Origin: Blastomonas aquatica
GTDB lineage: Bacteria; Pseudomonadota; Alphaproteobacteria; Sphingomonadales; Sphingomonadaceae
Direction: 5' to 3'
DNA length: 64,000 nucleotides
Assembly: GCF_014639875.1 (NCBI RefSeq)
Contig: NZ_BMGD01000001.1
Coordinates: 248,001 to 312,000 of the forward strand
The notes under the pieces were generated by a model. It did not search any database. It had not been told where the DNA came from and worked only from the letters and a program-made list of their open reading frames with translations. Positions 18,875 to 28,283 of the stretch are shown here, one piece after another; positions within the stretch are counted from its first letter, which is position 1, and every line of letters starts with the position of its first letter. A program made the translations under genes and the position numbers.

Positions 18875-20953
18875 TCAGCCCTGTTTCTGCAACGCGCGCA
18901 GCATCGCCGCAGCCGCACCGCGCTCGGGAAAGGCCCCCAGCGCGAGCGAGGCCCTCAACGCACCCACCGCCTGCGCGGTCTTGCCCGCCTCGGCATAAGC
19001 CTGCGCCAGATGGTAGCGCAGCCACGGGTTGCGCGGGCTTTTGGTTTGCGCCTTTTCGAGCATTTCCACCGCGACCATCGCCTGGTCGCTCTGCCCGGTC
19101 AGCGTCAGTCCGCGCATGTGCGTCGCCAGCGTGTTGCCGGGTTGGACGCGATAGGCGAGCCGGGCGTCATGAACCGCTGCGGCCTCGTCACCGCTCCGCA
19201 GCCGCGCCAGCGCAAGATCAGCGAGCAACAGCGGCTGGTTGTTGCCCAGCCGCGCATGCAGCGCGCCCAGCGTGAGGATCGCGCCCGGCCAGTTGCCGCG
19301 ATCGATATAGGCATTGGCGAGCAGCCGCAGACCCCCGGTGTTGGCGGGACTGTAGCCGACAAACCGCAGCAGCAAAGTGTCTGCTTCGTCGGCGCGCCCG
19401 GTCTCGCGCAGCGCCAGCGACAGCCGGCGGACCACGGGCTCTGACAACCGGACGTCCGCCGCGCGGCGGTAGGAAGGGAGCGCGCCAGCGGCATCACCCG
19501 AAGCAAAGCGGACATCGCCCAGCAGCATTTGCGCATCGGGCACCCCCGGGTTGGCTTCGGCGAGCGGCTCGGCAAACTGCGCCGCAAGCGCGAAGTCACC
19601 GCGTGCCACCAAAATGCGGACGTAAGGAATGACCGCACGGGCATCACGCGGAGCAGCGCGCGCAGCGTCCGCCAGCATCCATGGCTCGTCCGCCTCTGCC
19701 AGCCGCACCATCGGTGCGGTATCGGGGTCGGCGGCGCGGGTGAGATAGTCGGATGCCTGTGCGCCCTCGCCAATCGCCTCGAGCGAGCGGGCGACCAGGG
19801 TCAGCAGATAGGCGCTGGTACCGCCCTGATCGGCGATCGGGCGAAACCTGGCGAGCAGAATTTCGTGTTCGCCTTCTGCATAAAGTGCGCGGGCCAGCAG
19901 CTCGGCGGCGCGGCGGTTGTGCGGCTGGGCAGCAGCGAGCTTTTCGAACCGGTCGATCGCCTGGCGATAATTGCCCAGCTGGAACTCGACCACGCCTTCG
20001 ACCTGCATCGCCGCAGGGACCCGCTCCAGCACACCGCCGGTCTTCTGAATCAGATTGCGGGCAAGCCCGTAATTGCCCGACCGCGCTGCGAGCACCGCCT
20101 GCAGGAAGTAACCGCGCGGACTATCGGGCTGGAGCGCCACGATCTGGCGTGCGGCGGCCAACATGTCGCGCATCCGGCCCATATCGCCCAGGGTCGCTGC
20201 GTATTCGCCCAGCACGCTGACATCGTTGGGATCAATGCTCAGCGCGCGTTCGAACCATGGCAAGGATGCCGCCAGCCCGAACTGGCTGCGCACCAGCTCG
20301 CCCCGCAACTGGAGCGCGCGGACGTTGGCGCTGTCCAGTTTGACCGCGTGGGCGGCCGCATCGACGCCGCCTGCCTGATCACCCGCAGCGATGCGAAAGC
20401 GCGCGATATCGGTCCACAGCATACTATCATCGGGCGTGTACTGCGCTGCCCGGTCGAAGGCGGTGCGCGCGCCATCCAGGTTGCCAAGCGCAAGGTGCGT
20501 CCGGCCCAGGGTCCGCGCGGCATAGCCCGCATCGCTGGCAGATACAGGCCCTTCGCCCAGCCACTTGAGCGCAGCAACGGCCTTGCCCTGCAGCAACAAC
20601 GCCTCGGCCATCGGCGCGCGCACCACCACCCGGCTAGCGCCCAACTCCAGCGCGCGCGCGAGCTCGCCTTCGGCTCCTGCTGCATCCAACAGCGCCAGGA
20701 ATACGCGGGCCTGTGCGATCCGCGCGGCAGGCAGGCGCGGCGCAGCCTTGATCGCATTCATCAACTCGATCCGCGCCGCGCGGTCATCACCTATCGCGCG
20801 GAACGCGTCCGCCCGCGCCATCGCCTGTCGCGCGGCGCCCAAATCCTCGGCCTGCAGCGGCATCGCAGGGCCGCCCAGCACCAGCGCGCAGGAAACGAAC
20901 GCCAGCATCAGGCGTCGCCCGAACCCGGATCGAGAGTCAGCTCTGAATGTCAT
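18875..20953 (-). CDS. prsT: PEP-CTERM system TPR-repeat protein PrsT
   Basis: About 692 residues from ATG 20953. A hydrophobic export signal (LMLAFVSCALVLGG, about residues 15-30) precedes more than a dozen TPR-like helical repeats (for example ALYAEGEHEILLARF, ARTLGRTHLALGNLDGARTAF). PrsT accompanies the histidine kinase PrsK and regulator PrsR in exosortase A/PEP-CTERM exopolysaccharide loci. It is shorter than many PrsT proteins, which often reach about 900 residues. The start lies inside the end of prsR (17-base overlap), showing co-translation. It is likely secreted or periplasmic and involved in polysaccharide assembly; its exact role is unknown. Confidence 0.82.
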   Translation of the reverse strand: MTFRADSRSGFGRRLMLAFVSCALVLGGPAMPLQAEDLGAARQAMARADAFRAIGDDRAARIELMNAIKAAPRLPAARIAQARVFLALLDAAGAEGELARALELGASRVVVRAPMAEALLLQGKAVAALKWLGEGPVSASDAGYAARTLGRTHLALGNLDGARTAFDRAAQYTPDDSMLWTDIARFRIAAGDQAGGVDAAAHAVKLDSANVRALQLRGELVRSQFGLAASLPWFERALSIDPNDVSVLGEYAATLGDMGRMRDMLAAARQIVALQPDSPRGYFLQAVLAARSGNYGLARNLIQKTGGVLERVPAAMQVEGVVEFQLGNYRQAIDRFEKLAAAQPHNRRAAELLARALYAEGEHEILLARFRPIADQGGTSAYLLTLVARSLEAIGEGAQASDYLTRAADPDTAPMVRLAEADEPWMLADAARAAPRDARAVIPYVRILVARGDFALAAQFAEPLAEANPGVPDAQMLLGDVRFASGDAAGALPSYRRAADVRLSEPVVRRLSLALRETGRADEADTLLLRFVGYSPANTGGLRLLANAYIDRGNWPGAILTLGALHARLGNNQPLLLADLALARLRSGDEAAAVHDARLAYRVQPGNTLATHMRGLTLTGQSDQAMVAVEMLEKAQTKSPRNPWLRYHLAQAYAEAGKTAQAVGALRASLALGAFPERGAAAAMLRALQKQG

Positions 20954-22358
20954 ACTGCCGGAGCAGATCGTACAAGGTCGGCCGGCTGATGCCGAGCAGC
21001 TTGGCCGCGCCCGAGATATTGCCTTCGGTCCGCGCCAATGCGTGGCGGATCGCCTTGCGGTCGGCGAGTTCACGAACCGCCTTGAGGTTGAGGAACTCTG
21101 CCGTCTCGGGTTCGGCGCGTTCAAGGTCGAGGTCTTCGGCGCGAACCAGCCTGCCCTCGGCCATGATCACCGCGCGCTTCACCCGGTTTTCGAGCTCGCG
21201 CACATTGCCCGGCCAGTGCCAGGCGTCCAGCATCTTGAGAGCATCGGGGCCAAAGCCCTTGACACCTGGGTTCATCTCGGCGGCGAACTTGGCCAGAAAA
21301 TGCTTCGCGAGCAGCGCCGCATCGCCGGGCCGCTCGGCAAGCGAGGGGATCGTCACGACGATCTCGGCAAGCCGATAGAACAGGTCCTCGCGGAACCGCT
21401 CTTCGATGATCATCTTTTCCAGGTTCTGGTGCGTCGCGCACACCACCCGGGTATCGACCGCGATCGGGCTGCGCCCACCGACCCGCTCGATCACCCGCTC
21501 CTGCAGAAAACGCAGCAGCTTGACCTGCAACGGCAGTGGAATGTCCCCCACCTCGTCGAGAAACAATGTGCCGCCTTCGGCCTGCTCGATCTTGCCGATC
21601 GTGGTCTTGATCGCTCCGGTGAATGCCCCCTTTTCGTGCCCGAACAGTTCGGATTCGAGCAGGTTTTCAGGGATCGCAGCGCAGTTGATCGCAATAAACT
21701 CGCGCGCGCGGCGGTTGCTCTTTTCGTGCAGTCCGCGCGCGAACAGCTCCTTTCCGGTGCCGCTGGCGCCGAGCAGCATCACCGAGACGTTGGTGTTGGC
21801 GACGCGCTCGATCGTGCGCGCGGCCTTTACCATCTGCGCATCGGCGGTGATCATGCCGCCGAGCACGGTGTGATCGTCGCCCGATTTGAGGTTGAGCCGG
21901 GCATTCTCGCGCTCGATCAACTGGACGTTGAGCGCGCGCCGGACGATCAGCGCCAGGTCCTCGATCTCGACCGGCTTGGGGTAGAAATCGTACGCGCCCT
22001 GCGCGATTGCATCGCGCGCGCTCTGCCGCTCGCCGTGTCCCGATGCAATGATCACCTTGGTATCGGGCTTCAATCGCAGGATCTCGGCCAGCGTGGCAAA
22101 GCCCTCGCTCACACCATCGGGATCGGGCGGCAGGCCGAGGTCGAGCGTAACGACATCGGGTTCCTCGTACCGCAGCAGGTCGATTGCGCTGGCTCGGTCG
22201 CTGGCGCACAATACCTCGAAATCGTCGAAGGCCCATTTGAGCTGGCGCTGCAGCCCTGCATCGTCCTCGACGATCAGCAGGCGCGGCAGTTTGCGCTGGC
22301 CCTTCGCAGTGGCTATCGACCCGCCGGTCATGACCGCATTGGGGGTCAGATCATTCAT
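20937..22358 (-). CDS. prsR: PEP-CTERM response regulator PrsR (sigma-54 activator)
   Basis: 473 residues in three domains. The first is a receiver (LLIVEDDAGLQ, phospho-Asp in VTLDLGLPPD). The second is an AAA+ domain with Walker A GASGTGKELFARG and the sigma-54 contact loop GHEKGAFTGAIK. The third is a Fis-type helix-turn-helix at the C-terminus (NISGAAKLLGISRPTLYDLL). It should activate sigma-54 promoters of the PEP-CTERM/exopolysaccharide regulon on phosphorylation by PrsK, whose gene ends 2 bases upstream. The intact GAFTGA supports a functional sigma-54 activator. Confidence 0.93.
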   Translation of the reverse strand: MNDLTPNAVMTGGSIATAKGQRKLPRLLIVEDDAGLQRQLKWAFDDFEVLCASDRASAIDLLRYEEPDVVTLDLGLPPDPDGVSEGFATLAEILRLKPDTKVIIASGHGERQSARDAIAQGAYDFYPKPVEIEDLALIVRRALNVQLIERENARLNLKSGDDHTVLGGMITADAQMVKAARTIERVANTNVSVMLLGASGTGKELFARGLHEKSNRRAREFIAINCAAIPENLLESELFGHEKGAFTGAIKTTIGKIEQAEGGTLFLDEVGDIPLPLQVKLLRFLQERVIERVGGRSPIAVDTRVVCATHQNLEKMIIEERFREDLFYRLAEIVVTIPSLAERPGDAALLAKHFLAKFAAEMNPGVKGFGPDALKMLDAWHWPGNVRELENRVKRAVIMAEGRLVRAEDLDLERAEPETAEFLNLKAVRELADRKAIRHALARTEGNISGAAKLLGISRPTLYDLLRQYDIQS

Positions 22359-22360
22359 TA

Positions 22361-24481
22361 TCAGGATACCTTTGCAGCGAGGTGCGGCGCATTGTTGCCC
22401 ACCTCGTCATTCTCAATTCGGGTGGCGAGCGGCAGATAGACCGCAAAGCGGCTGCCTTCGCCTTCCCGGCTTTCAACCTCGATCCGGCCTTGCATGGCTT
22501 CCACCAGCAGCCGGGCCTCATAGGCACCGATACCAAAGCCGTCAGCCTTGCTAGAAATGAACGGCTTGAACAGCTTTCCGCGGACAAACTCGGCGGACAT
22601 GCCCGACCCGTGGTCGACGATCTCGATCACACCAGTAAGGCCCTCGCGCGAAAGACTGACGAACACCGGGCTGTCAGGGCCGCTGGCATCGATGGCGTTC
22701 TGGATCAGATGGCCGAGCACCTGCTCCAACTGCGCCGGGTCGGCCATCAGCGCCATGCGCGGCGCGCTGCTGGCGACGACCTTGTGCCGCTGCGCCTTGT
22801 CGGCAATCACCGAACGCACGATGCGCTCGGCATCGATCGCGCGAATGCCGTCTCCGGTCGAACGGGCATAGCCTGTGAGCCTGCGGATCAGCGTGTTCAT
22901 CTTGCCAACCGAGTTCTGCAGCGTCGCGATCATGTCGGCGCGAAATTCGGGGTTGTCGGCATGCCGCTCGGCGTTGCTGGCGACAAGGCTGAGCTGGCTG
23001 ACGAGGTTCTTGATGTCGTGCATCACAAACGCCATCCGGCGGTTGAACTCGTCAAACTGGTCTGCCTCGCGCAAAGCTTCCTGGCTGCGCGCCTCGGCCA
23101 GATAGCTCGCCAGCTGCCGCCCGACCAGGCGCAGCAGATCGAGATCCTCCCAGTCGAGCTGCCGCTCGATCAGCGGGCGCGACAGCACGACGAGCCCGGC
23201 GAGCCGATCGAAATGCACCAGGGGCACGATGGCCCAGGCGTTGCTCTCCATCACGACCCAGTCGGGGATCGCGCGCCGGTCGGTCAATGTATCCTGGCCA
23301 GACCGCAGCGCGTCGAGCTCGACGATGCGGCCTGTCGATTGAAAGTACCCGATGGTGCCTGCGGTACACGCCTGCGCCGGAACATCGGCGGTCGGCCAAT
23401 TGAACCGGGCCTGCAACTGCAGCCGTCCGTTCTCGGTCGGGGCAAGCAACAGCCCGGCCGGACTGTCGCTGATGTCGGCGGCGGCCTTGATCACGCGTTC
23501 ATGGAACGGCGCGGTGCCGTCTCCCGGCCTGCCGATGGTCTCGGTAAAGCGGATCCATTCGGCGCGATAATCATAACGGTGCTGGAAGAAGTGCTTGGTT
23601 GCCTTGACCTTGAACCAGGCCCGGAACCGGTCCGAGGGCAGCAGGATCAAGGCGGCCAGCGACATTCCCAGCACGAGAAGCACCTGCGCCCCCGACGCGA
23701 TCGTACCGCCAAACGCGCGCAGCAGCTGCGCCACCGCGATCATCGTCACCAGATAGCCCAGGATCGCGAACAACGAGAGTGAGCGATACGCAACCTTGCG
23801 GGACAAGGTCAGCTTCCATCCGCCCGATCGGTTGGCCGCGAGCGCAAAGAATGGCACCGCCAATATCATCAACACCCCGCGCAGCGCGACCAGATCGCCC
23901 GGCAATGCGCGGCCCAGATACCCCACGGTGTACAGGTTGAGATCGTACAGCCACATCGCGGCCAGCGCGGTCAGTGGCAGACGCAGACTGGCGCGGGTTT
24001 CAGCGTCAGCGACCGAGTACAGATTGTTGGCGAGCACCAGCGCACCGACGACGAAAATCATCCGCAGCAGCATGGCGGCAGAATAGCCAAGCTCGTCGAG
24101 CCGGGGCACGCCCTGGTTGGCGGCATGCCAGATCGCGACCAGGGGTTGTCCGGCCAGGACCACGACGAGTACCAGATAAACCGCGGTCACGGTGCGCGGC
24201 TGCGCGCGCGCCGACCGGACCATCTGGAACAGGAAGGCGAGCCAGGAGAGGTTGCGAAGCGATTCGGCAAGCCCGGCAATAGCGTGCGTACCGCCCATGC
24301 TGGCCGCGGCAAATGCCCACAGGCTGGTTGCCAGCAGCGCCAACAGCAGCGCGGCATCGCCCAGCGACGGGCGTGTATCGCGCAGGCGCGCCCAGCGGCG
24401 CACCAGCCAGGCGGCGACCAGCATGGTCAGCGCCGCCGCGCCCGAGTAGCTCCACAGGCCTATGTCGTGCCAGTTGGCCAT
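22361..24481 (-). CDS. prsK: PEP-CTERM sensor histidine kinase PrsK
   Basis: About 706 residues. The N-terminal third has eight or more membrane segments (from WSYSGAAALTMLVAAWLV onward). A GAF-like domain and a kinase core follow: the H-box histidine in RRMAFVMHDIKNLVSQLSLV, N-box HLIQNAIDASG, G1 VDHGSGM and G2 DGFGIGAYEAR. The start at 24481 immediately follows the stop of the glycosyltransferase gene; a start at 24499 would overlap it. It pairs with PrsR directly downstream. The signal it senses is not known. Confidence 0.92.
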   Translation of the reverse strand: MANWHDIGLWSYSGAAALTMLVAAWLVRRWARLRDTRPSLGDAALLLALLATSLWAFAAASMGGTHAIAGLAESLRNLSWLAFLFQMVRSARAQPRTVTAVYLVLVVVLAGQPLVAIWHAANQGVPRLDELGYSAAMLLRMIFVVGALVLANNLYSVADAETRASLRLPLTALAAMWLYDLNLYTVGYLGRALPGDLVALRGVLMILAVPFFALAANRSGGWKLTLSRKVAYRSLSLFAILGYLVTMIAVAQLLRAFGGTIASGAQVLLVLGMSLAALILLPSDRFRAWFKVKATKHFFQHRYDYRAEWIRFTETIGRPGDGTAPFHERVIKAAADISDSPAGLLLAPTENGRLQLQARFNWPTADVPAQACTAGTIGYFQSTGRIVELDALRSGQDTLTDRRAIPDWVVMESNAWAIVPLVHFDRLAGLVVLSRPLIERQLDWEDLDLLRLVGRQLASYLAEARSQEALREADQFDEFNRRMAFVMHDIKNLVSQLSLVASNAERHADNPEFRADMIATLQNSVGKMNTLIRRLTGYARSTGDGIRAIDAERIVRSVIADKAQRHKVVASSAPRMALMADPAQLEQVLGHLIQNAIDASGPDSPVFVSLSREGLTGVIEIVDHGSGMSAEFVRGKLFKPFISSKADGFGIGAYEARLLVEAMQGRIEVESREGEGSRFAVYLPLATRIENDEVGNNAPHLAAKVS

Positions 24482-24485
24482 CGGC

Positions 24486-25871
24486 TCAACGCGCGCCATC
24501 CGGCCACAGGACCACGCGCAGTGTCTGCAGGATGATCAGCAGGTCGAGAAACGGGGTGTAGTTCTTGGCGTAATACAGGTCGTATTCGAGCTTGTGCCGC
24601 GAATCCTCGACCGATGCGCCATAAGGATAATTGATCTGCGCCCATCCGGTGATGCCCGGCTTCACCATGTGCCGCTCGTTGTAATAGCGCATCTGGGTTT
24701 CAAGGCTGGCGACGAACTCGGGGCGCTCGGGGCGCGGCCCGACAAAGCTCATATCGCCTTTGAGTACGCTCCACGCCTGCGGCAGCTCGTCGATCCGGAC
24801 CTTGCGGATGAAGCGGCCAAGCCGCGTGACCCGCGGATCGTTCTTCTGCGCCCATTGCGCACCATCGACTTCGGCATCGATCCGCATCGAGCGCAATTTC
24901 ACGATCTCGAAGGGCTGGCCATACAGCCCGACACGCTCCTGCTTGAAGAACGCAGGCCCCTTGCTGTCGAGCTTCACCAGCAACGCAAAGATCAGGATAA
25001 TCGGCGCGGTAAACGCGAGCAGAACAGAGCTGACGACAAGGTCGAACAATCGCTTGGCGATGGTCGAAATGCGGCGACCTGCGGAAAACCCGTCCGAAAA
25101 GATCAGCCAGCTCGGATTGACCGTATCGAGATCGACCCGCCCCGTCTCGCGCTCCAGAAAGGTCGACAGGTCATTGACGTGGACGCCAGTGGTCTTGATC
25201 CGCAGCAGATCATTGACCGGCAAAGCGTTGCGCCGTTCTTCGAGCGCCAGCACCACCTCGGTCACGTTGAGGTTTTCGACATGCTTGGCGAGATTCTTGA
25301 TCGCATCGCGGTTGATCGCTTCTTCCACGACCAGCGCGCCATCGTTCATCGCGACAAAACCTACCAGCACGAAGCCCGCATCGGGCCGCTCGGACAGCAC
25401 CTGCACCCGTTGCGCGCGCTTGCCCGCGCCCAAAACCATCAGTCGCCGCTTGAACGCGGTGGTGCCGAGTAATCCGCCCAGAAACACGCGGTTGCCGATG
25501 AGAAACACGATCGACAGCCCCATCGCATACAGGCTGTTTGATCGCCACAACGTGGTGCCAGGCAGGATGAAGTAGGTGACCGAAAGGAAGATCACGCCCA
25601 GCGAAATCGCGACCAGCAGCCTTGCGGCAGCAAAGCGTAACGACTGGAGGGCATCGGGGCCATAGACCCCCACCGCGATCATCGCCATATGCACCAGCAG
25701 CGCGAAGGTGATGATCGGCATCGGCCGCTGCGCCAACGGCTCGATTTCCATGTCGATCTCGTGCGCGCGCCACACCCAGCCGATTTCGGCGGCCAAACCC
25801 AGCAATGCGAGGTCAAAAAATCCCAGCAGCAGCACCGCGTGCGGAACGTAATGTTTGAACAGCCTGAACAT
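24486..25871 (-). CDS. PEP-CTERM/XrtA-associated polyprenyl-phosphate glycosyltransferase (TIGR03013-type)
   Basis: 461 residues. Four N-terminal membrane segments are followed by a CoA-binding-like central part and a C-terminal bacterial sugar transferase domain: KRLFDLVVSSVLLAF, KLDSKGPAFFKQERVGLYGQ, KLRSMRIDAE, VRIDELPQAWSVLKGDMSFVG, then RPERPEFV. The enzyme transfers the first sugar phosphate to undecaprenyl phosphate to begin exopolysaccharide synthesis. ATG 25871 is chosen over GTG 25877. It is the first gene of the glycosyltransferase-prsK-prsR-prsT unit. The exosortase gene itself is not in the window. Confidence 0.9.
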   Translation of the reverse strand: MFRLFKHYVPHAVLLLGFFDLALLGLAAEIGWVWRAHEIDMEIEPLAQRPMPIITFALLVHMAMIAVGVYGPDALQSLRFAAARLLVAISLGVIFLSVTYFILPGTTLWRSNSLYAMGLSIVFLIGNRVFLGGLLGTTAFKRRLMVLGAGKRAQRVQVLSERPDAGFVLVGFVAMNDGALVVEEAINRDAIKNLAKHVENLNVTEVVLALEERRNALPVNDLLRIKTTGVHVNDLSTFLERETGRVDLDTVNPSWLIFSDGFSAGRRISTIAKRLFDLVVSSVLLAFTAPIILIFALLVKLDSKGPAFFKQERVGLYGQPFEIVKLRSMRIDAEVDGAQWAQKNDPRVTRLGRFIRKVRIDELPQAWSVLKGDMSFVGPRPERPEFVASLETQMRYYNERHMVKPGITGWAQINYPYGASVEDSRHKLEYDLYYAKNYTPFLDLLIILQTLRVVLWPDGAR

Positions 25872-26050
25872 GGCCACTGCTATAGCCGTTCAGACGTGAA
25901 GTGTCGGTTAATTTTACAGCCATAACGGGGCGGAACGCGGCGAAATCCGGTGCCGGTGTCAGAGAACTTTACGCAGGTGGGCGACTCCCAGCCGCTCAGC
26001 TGCTCGTAGCACACGCCCCGGTGCCGACCGGTGGATGCATGCCAAAAAAA

Positions 26051-26077
26051 GGGTCCCCTGCCGCTGCAGGGGACCCC
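26051..26077 (-). terminator. Rho-independent terminator of the small membrane-protein gene
   Basis: On the minus strand GGGGTCCCCTGC-AGCG-GCAGGGGACCC is followed by seven T residues (26044-26050). It lies 24 bases after the stop of the gene at 26101-26388. Confidence 0.92.
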
Positions 26078-26100
26078 GAAATATTCAAGGCTGGATTGGC

Positions 26101-26388
26101 TTACTCGCCGATCTTCTGCGCTGCATCCTGCGCGGCATCGCCAACCTGTTGCGCTGCATCGCCGACCTTGCCGGCGGCGCCGGCAACCGCATCGGTGCGC
26201 ACTTCACCCTGCTGCATGAACTGCCAGGCAAAGAAGCCGCCAACCACCAGCACAAGCAGCATGATCGCCATCAGCATACCCGATCCGCCACCTGATTTGC
26301 GCTCGATGACGGTGGTATGGGTCTGCGTCGGCGCCGTCGCCACGGGCTCTTCGGTCACGATGGTTTCAGTACGGTCGGTCGGTGTCAT
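26101..26388 (-). CDS. Small single-pass membrane protein, unknown function
   Basis: 95 residues: a Thr/Pro-rich N-terminus, a glycine-rich linker, one membrane segment (MLMAIMLLVLVVGGFFAWQF, about residues 38-57) and an alanine-rich amphipathic tail with repeated GDAAQxxGDAAQ units. The tail resembles LEA-like or lipoprotein-like amphipathic helices. It is a single gene with its own strong terminator. No function can be assigned. Confidence 0.7.
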   Translation of the reverse strand: MTPTDRTETIVTEEPVATAPTQTHTTVIERKSGGGSGMLMAIMLLVLVVGGFFAWQFMQQGEVRTDAVAGAAGKVGDAAQQVGDAAQDAAQKIGE

Positions 26389-26466
26389 AATGGATCCCCA
26401 TACTGCTTGTGTGTGGGTGCGATACGTATCGCGGCCGGGACGGTTCCCGTTGGCCAGTGCCGCACG

Positions 26467-27864
26467 TCAATCAGTGACGAAATCGAAGGGGGTGACCCCT
26501 CGCTCGCGGTCATCGAACCTCAGGCGAATTCCCAGCGGCGGCTTGGAGCGTTGCGGGCAATCCGCGCGCTTGCACATCGCACAGCCCGGCCCGATCCGCG
26601 TCGCGCCTGCAGCGCTGAGATCGAGCCCGCGCGCGTAGCACAGGTTTGCCGCCTGATCGACCGCAACCCCCAATCCGATGGCGAACTCTGCGGTCGTGCC
26701 GCCAGCACCATAGCCCGCACCCTGAACACTGCGCGCGAGGGTGAGCCAGCGACTGGAGTCTTCGAGTTCGACCAGTTGAACCTGCACCTGGCTGGGGCGC
26801 GAGAACGCCTGATGGAGATGCCACAACGGGCAGGTCACCTCGGTATCGGCGAGCGGCGCGCGATTGGCACCGCCGAAGCGCTTGGACACCTGGCCCGCCC
26901 GGTCGACCCGGATCATGAAGAATCCAAGCCCGCGCTGGCCGACCCGCTGCAGCGTCGTCAACCGGTGCGCGACATGCTCAAACCCCGCGCCAAAGCGGCG
27001 TTGCAGCAGCAGCATGTCATAGCCCGATTGTTCGCAGGCGCGCAAAAAGCGGCCATAGGGCATCATGAGCGCGGCAGCGAAATAGCTGAAGATATGCCGC
27101 TGATACAACCGCTCGGCAGTACGATTGCCGAATTGTGCGCCGGTAACGAGCGCATTGATGTCGCTGCGATATTCAAGCTGCCCCAGCAAGTACGCCGCCT
27201 GAAAGGTGCGCGATGCCATGTCGAGCATTTCGGACAGCTGCAACTGCCGCGCATGCAGGTCGAGCCGTCGCAGTCGCCCGGGTATCACGCTTTCGGGAAG
27301 AATGCGGATCGCCAGCTGATGCTTGGTGCGCAGCCGCTCGGCGATCGCGGAATACAGATCACCACTCTGCAATCGCAGCGCATCGGCAAGCTCTTCGGCG
27401 GCGTGGTCCAGATCGGCAAAATGATTGCGCCAGCGCTCGATCTCGCTGCGCACCCGCGCCACCGGGTCATCGACCGCGCCCGCCACGGTGCCAGCGCCAG
27501 CTCCGCCCTGGACCCGGTCGAACAGGCGCGCGAACGCCGCTGCAGTGCCGGGCGACGACACCAGCCAGTCCTCGATCTCGCCCGGCTCTATCCCCAGATC
27601 GGCAAACGCCGGATCGGACAACCGTCGCCGCATCGGCCCCAGCCCGCCGCCGGGTTCATCGCCGGTCAGATCGCGCGGATCGACATCGAAGCGTTCGGCG
27701 AGCGCCAGCATCAGCCGCGCGCTCAACGGACGCAGGTTGCGTTCGAGCAGGTTGAGGTAGCTGGGCGAGATGTCCAGCCGCTCCGCCATCGCGGCCTGGG
27801 TCAACCCCGCATTGCGGCGCAGTCGGCGGAGCGCGGGACCCGCGTGAAGGGATGCATCGACCAT
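26467..27864 (-). CDS. XRE/DUF2083 short-chain fatty acyl-type transcriptional regulator
   Basis: 465 residues. The N-terminal helix-turn-helix is ALRRLRRNAGLTQAAMAERLDISPSYLNLLERN (given in part: LTQAAMAERLDISPSYLN). It is followed by an ImmA/IrrE-like region (about 150-290) without a clear HExxH, and a C-terminal domain with cysteines (GPGCAMCKRADCPQRS), as in the ScfR/RamB/PrpR-type DUF2083 family that controls acetate or propionate metabolism. A 9-base inverted repeat lies upstream (27892-27945) and may be its own operator. The conserved Cys cluster suggests cofactor or acyl-CoA sensing; this is inference. Confidence 0.82.
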   Translation of the reverse strand: MVDASLHAGPALRRLRRNAGLTQAAMAERLDISPSYLNLLERNLRPLSARLMLALAERFDVDPRDLTGDEPGGGLGPMRRRLSDPAFADLGIEPGEIEDWLVSSPGTAAAFARLFDRVQGGAGAGTVAGAVDDPVARVRSEIERWRNHFADLDHAAEELADALRLQSGDLYSAIAERLRTKHQLAIRILPESVIPGRLRRLDLHARQLQLSEMLDMASRTFQAAYLLGQLEYRSDINALVTGAQFGNRTAERLYQRHIFSYFAAALMMPYGRFLRACEQSGYDMLLLQRRFGAGFEHVAHRLTTLQRVGQRGLGFFMIRVDRAGQVSKRFGGANRAPLADTEVTCPLWHLHQAFSRPSQVQVQLVELEDSSRWLTLARSVQGAGYGAGGTTAEFAIGLGVAVDQAANLCYARGLDLSAAGATRIGPGCAMCKRADCPQRSKPPLGIRLRFDDRERGVTPFDFVTD

Positions 27865-27891
27865 GATCCATACGTGTAATATTCATGACAG

Positions 27892-27945
27892 AATGACAAG
27901 GCCTGCGGCAGAATTGGTCGAATCATTCGCGTTTTTCTTGTCATT
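27892..27945. promoter_or_regulatory. Inverted repeat AATGACAAG/CTTGTCATT, candidate operator
   Basis: Perfect 9-base inverted repeat (27892-27900 and 27937-27945) with 36 bases between, 28 to 81 bases upstream of the XRE regulator start. Half-site spacing of about four helical turns could allow looping by the regulator. Confidence 0.4.
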
Positions 27946-27989
27946 TTGTGGTGTCGGGTGACCGCAACGCAGCTAGGCAAGCGACACGA

Positions 27990-28164
27990 CACGCTCAAGC
28001 CCAACCGATAGCAGGGGAGGATGAGGGTGAGTGGGGCAAGCCCGCCACCCTCCCTTACCCGCTCCGGCCCTGATAGCGTCCCATGGTTTGCCCGGTATTG
28101 CCCGGGCCACGAGCTTTCCTGGGGAGGAAAGACATGCCGCCGGTGGCTGTGCCATCGGCGGCAT
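27990..28164 (+). ncRNA. Candidate structured RNA ending in a strong terminator hairpin
   Basis: The 418-base gap between the XRE gene and the gene at 28284 has no convincing ORF but several hairpins. GAGGGTG and CACCCTC pair around 28022-28055, CCCGGTATTGCCCGGG lies near 28091, CTTTCCTGGGGAGGAAAG near 28114, and a 14-base stem sits at the end. I could not match it to tmRNA, SRP RNA, RNase P RNA or a known riboswitch. It could be a trans-acting RNA or the leader of the downstream gene. Confidence 0.3.
28134..28164 (+). terminator. Terminator-like hairpin
   Basis: ATGCCGCCGGTGGC-TGT-GCCATCGGCGGCAT: a 14-base stem with one G-T pair and a 3-base loop, followed by TTTTCGC. There is no protein gene directly upstream on this strand, which is why a non-coding transcript is suspected. 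Confidence 0.65.
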
Positions 28165-28283
28165 TTTCGCACCGCCCGCCCACCCGGCCGCCCGCCCGAT
28201 TCCGCGCGATTGCTACGGACTGTTAACCGGCCCGTGCTACCGCGCACGGTGGTCGACATTCTATCGGAGCTTGGATCAGACAT

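Noticed and set aside
20565-22439. 624-codon plus-strand ORF opposite prsT/prsR
   Set aside because: Shadow of two genes with complete domain structure.
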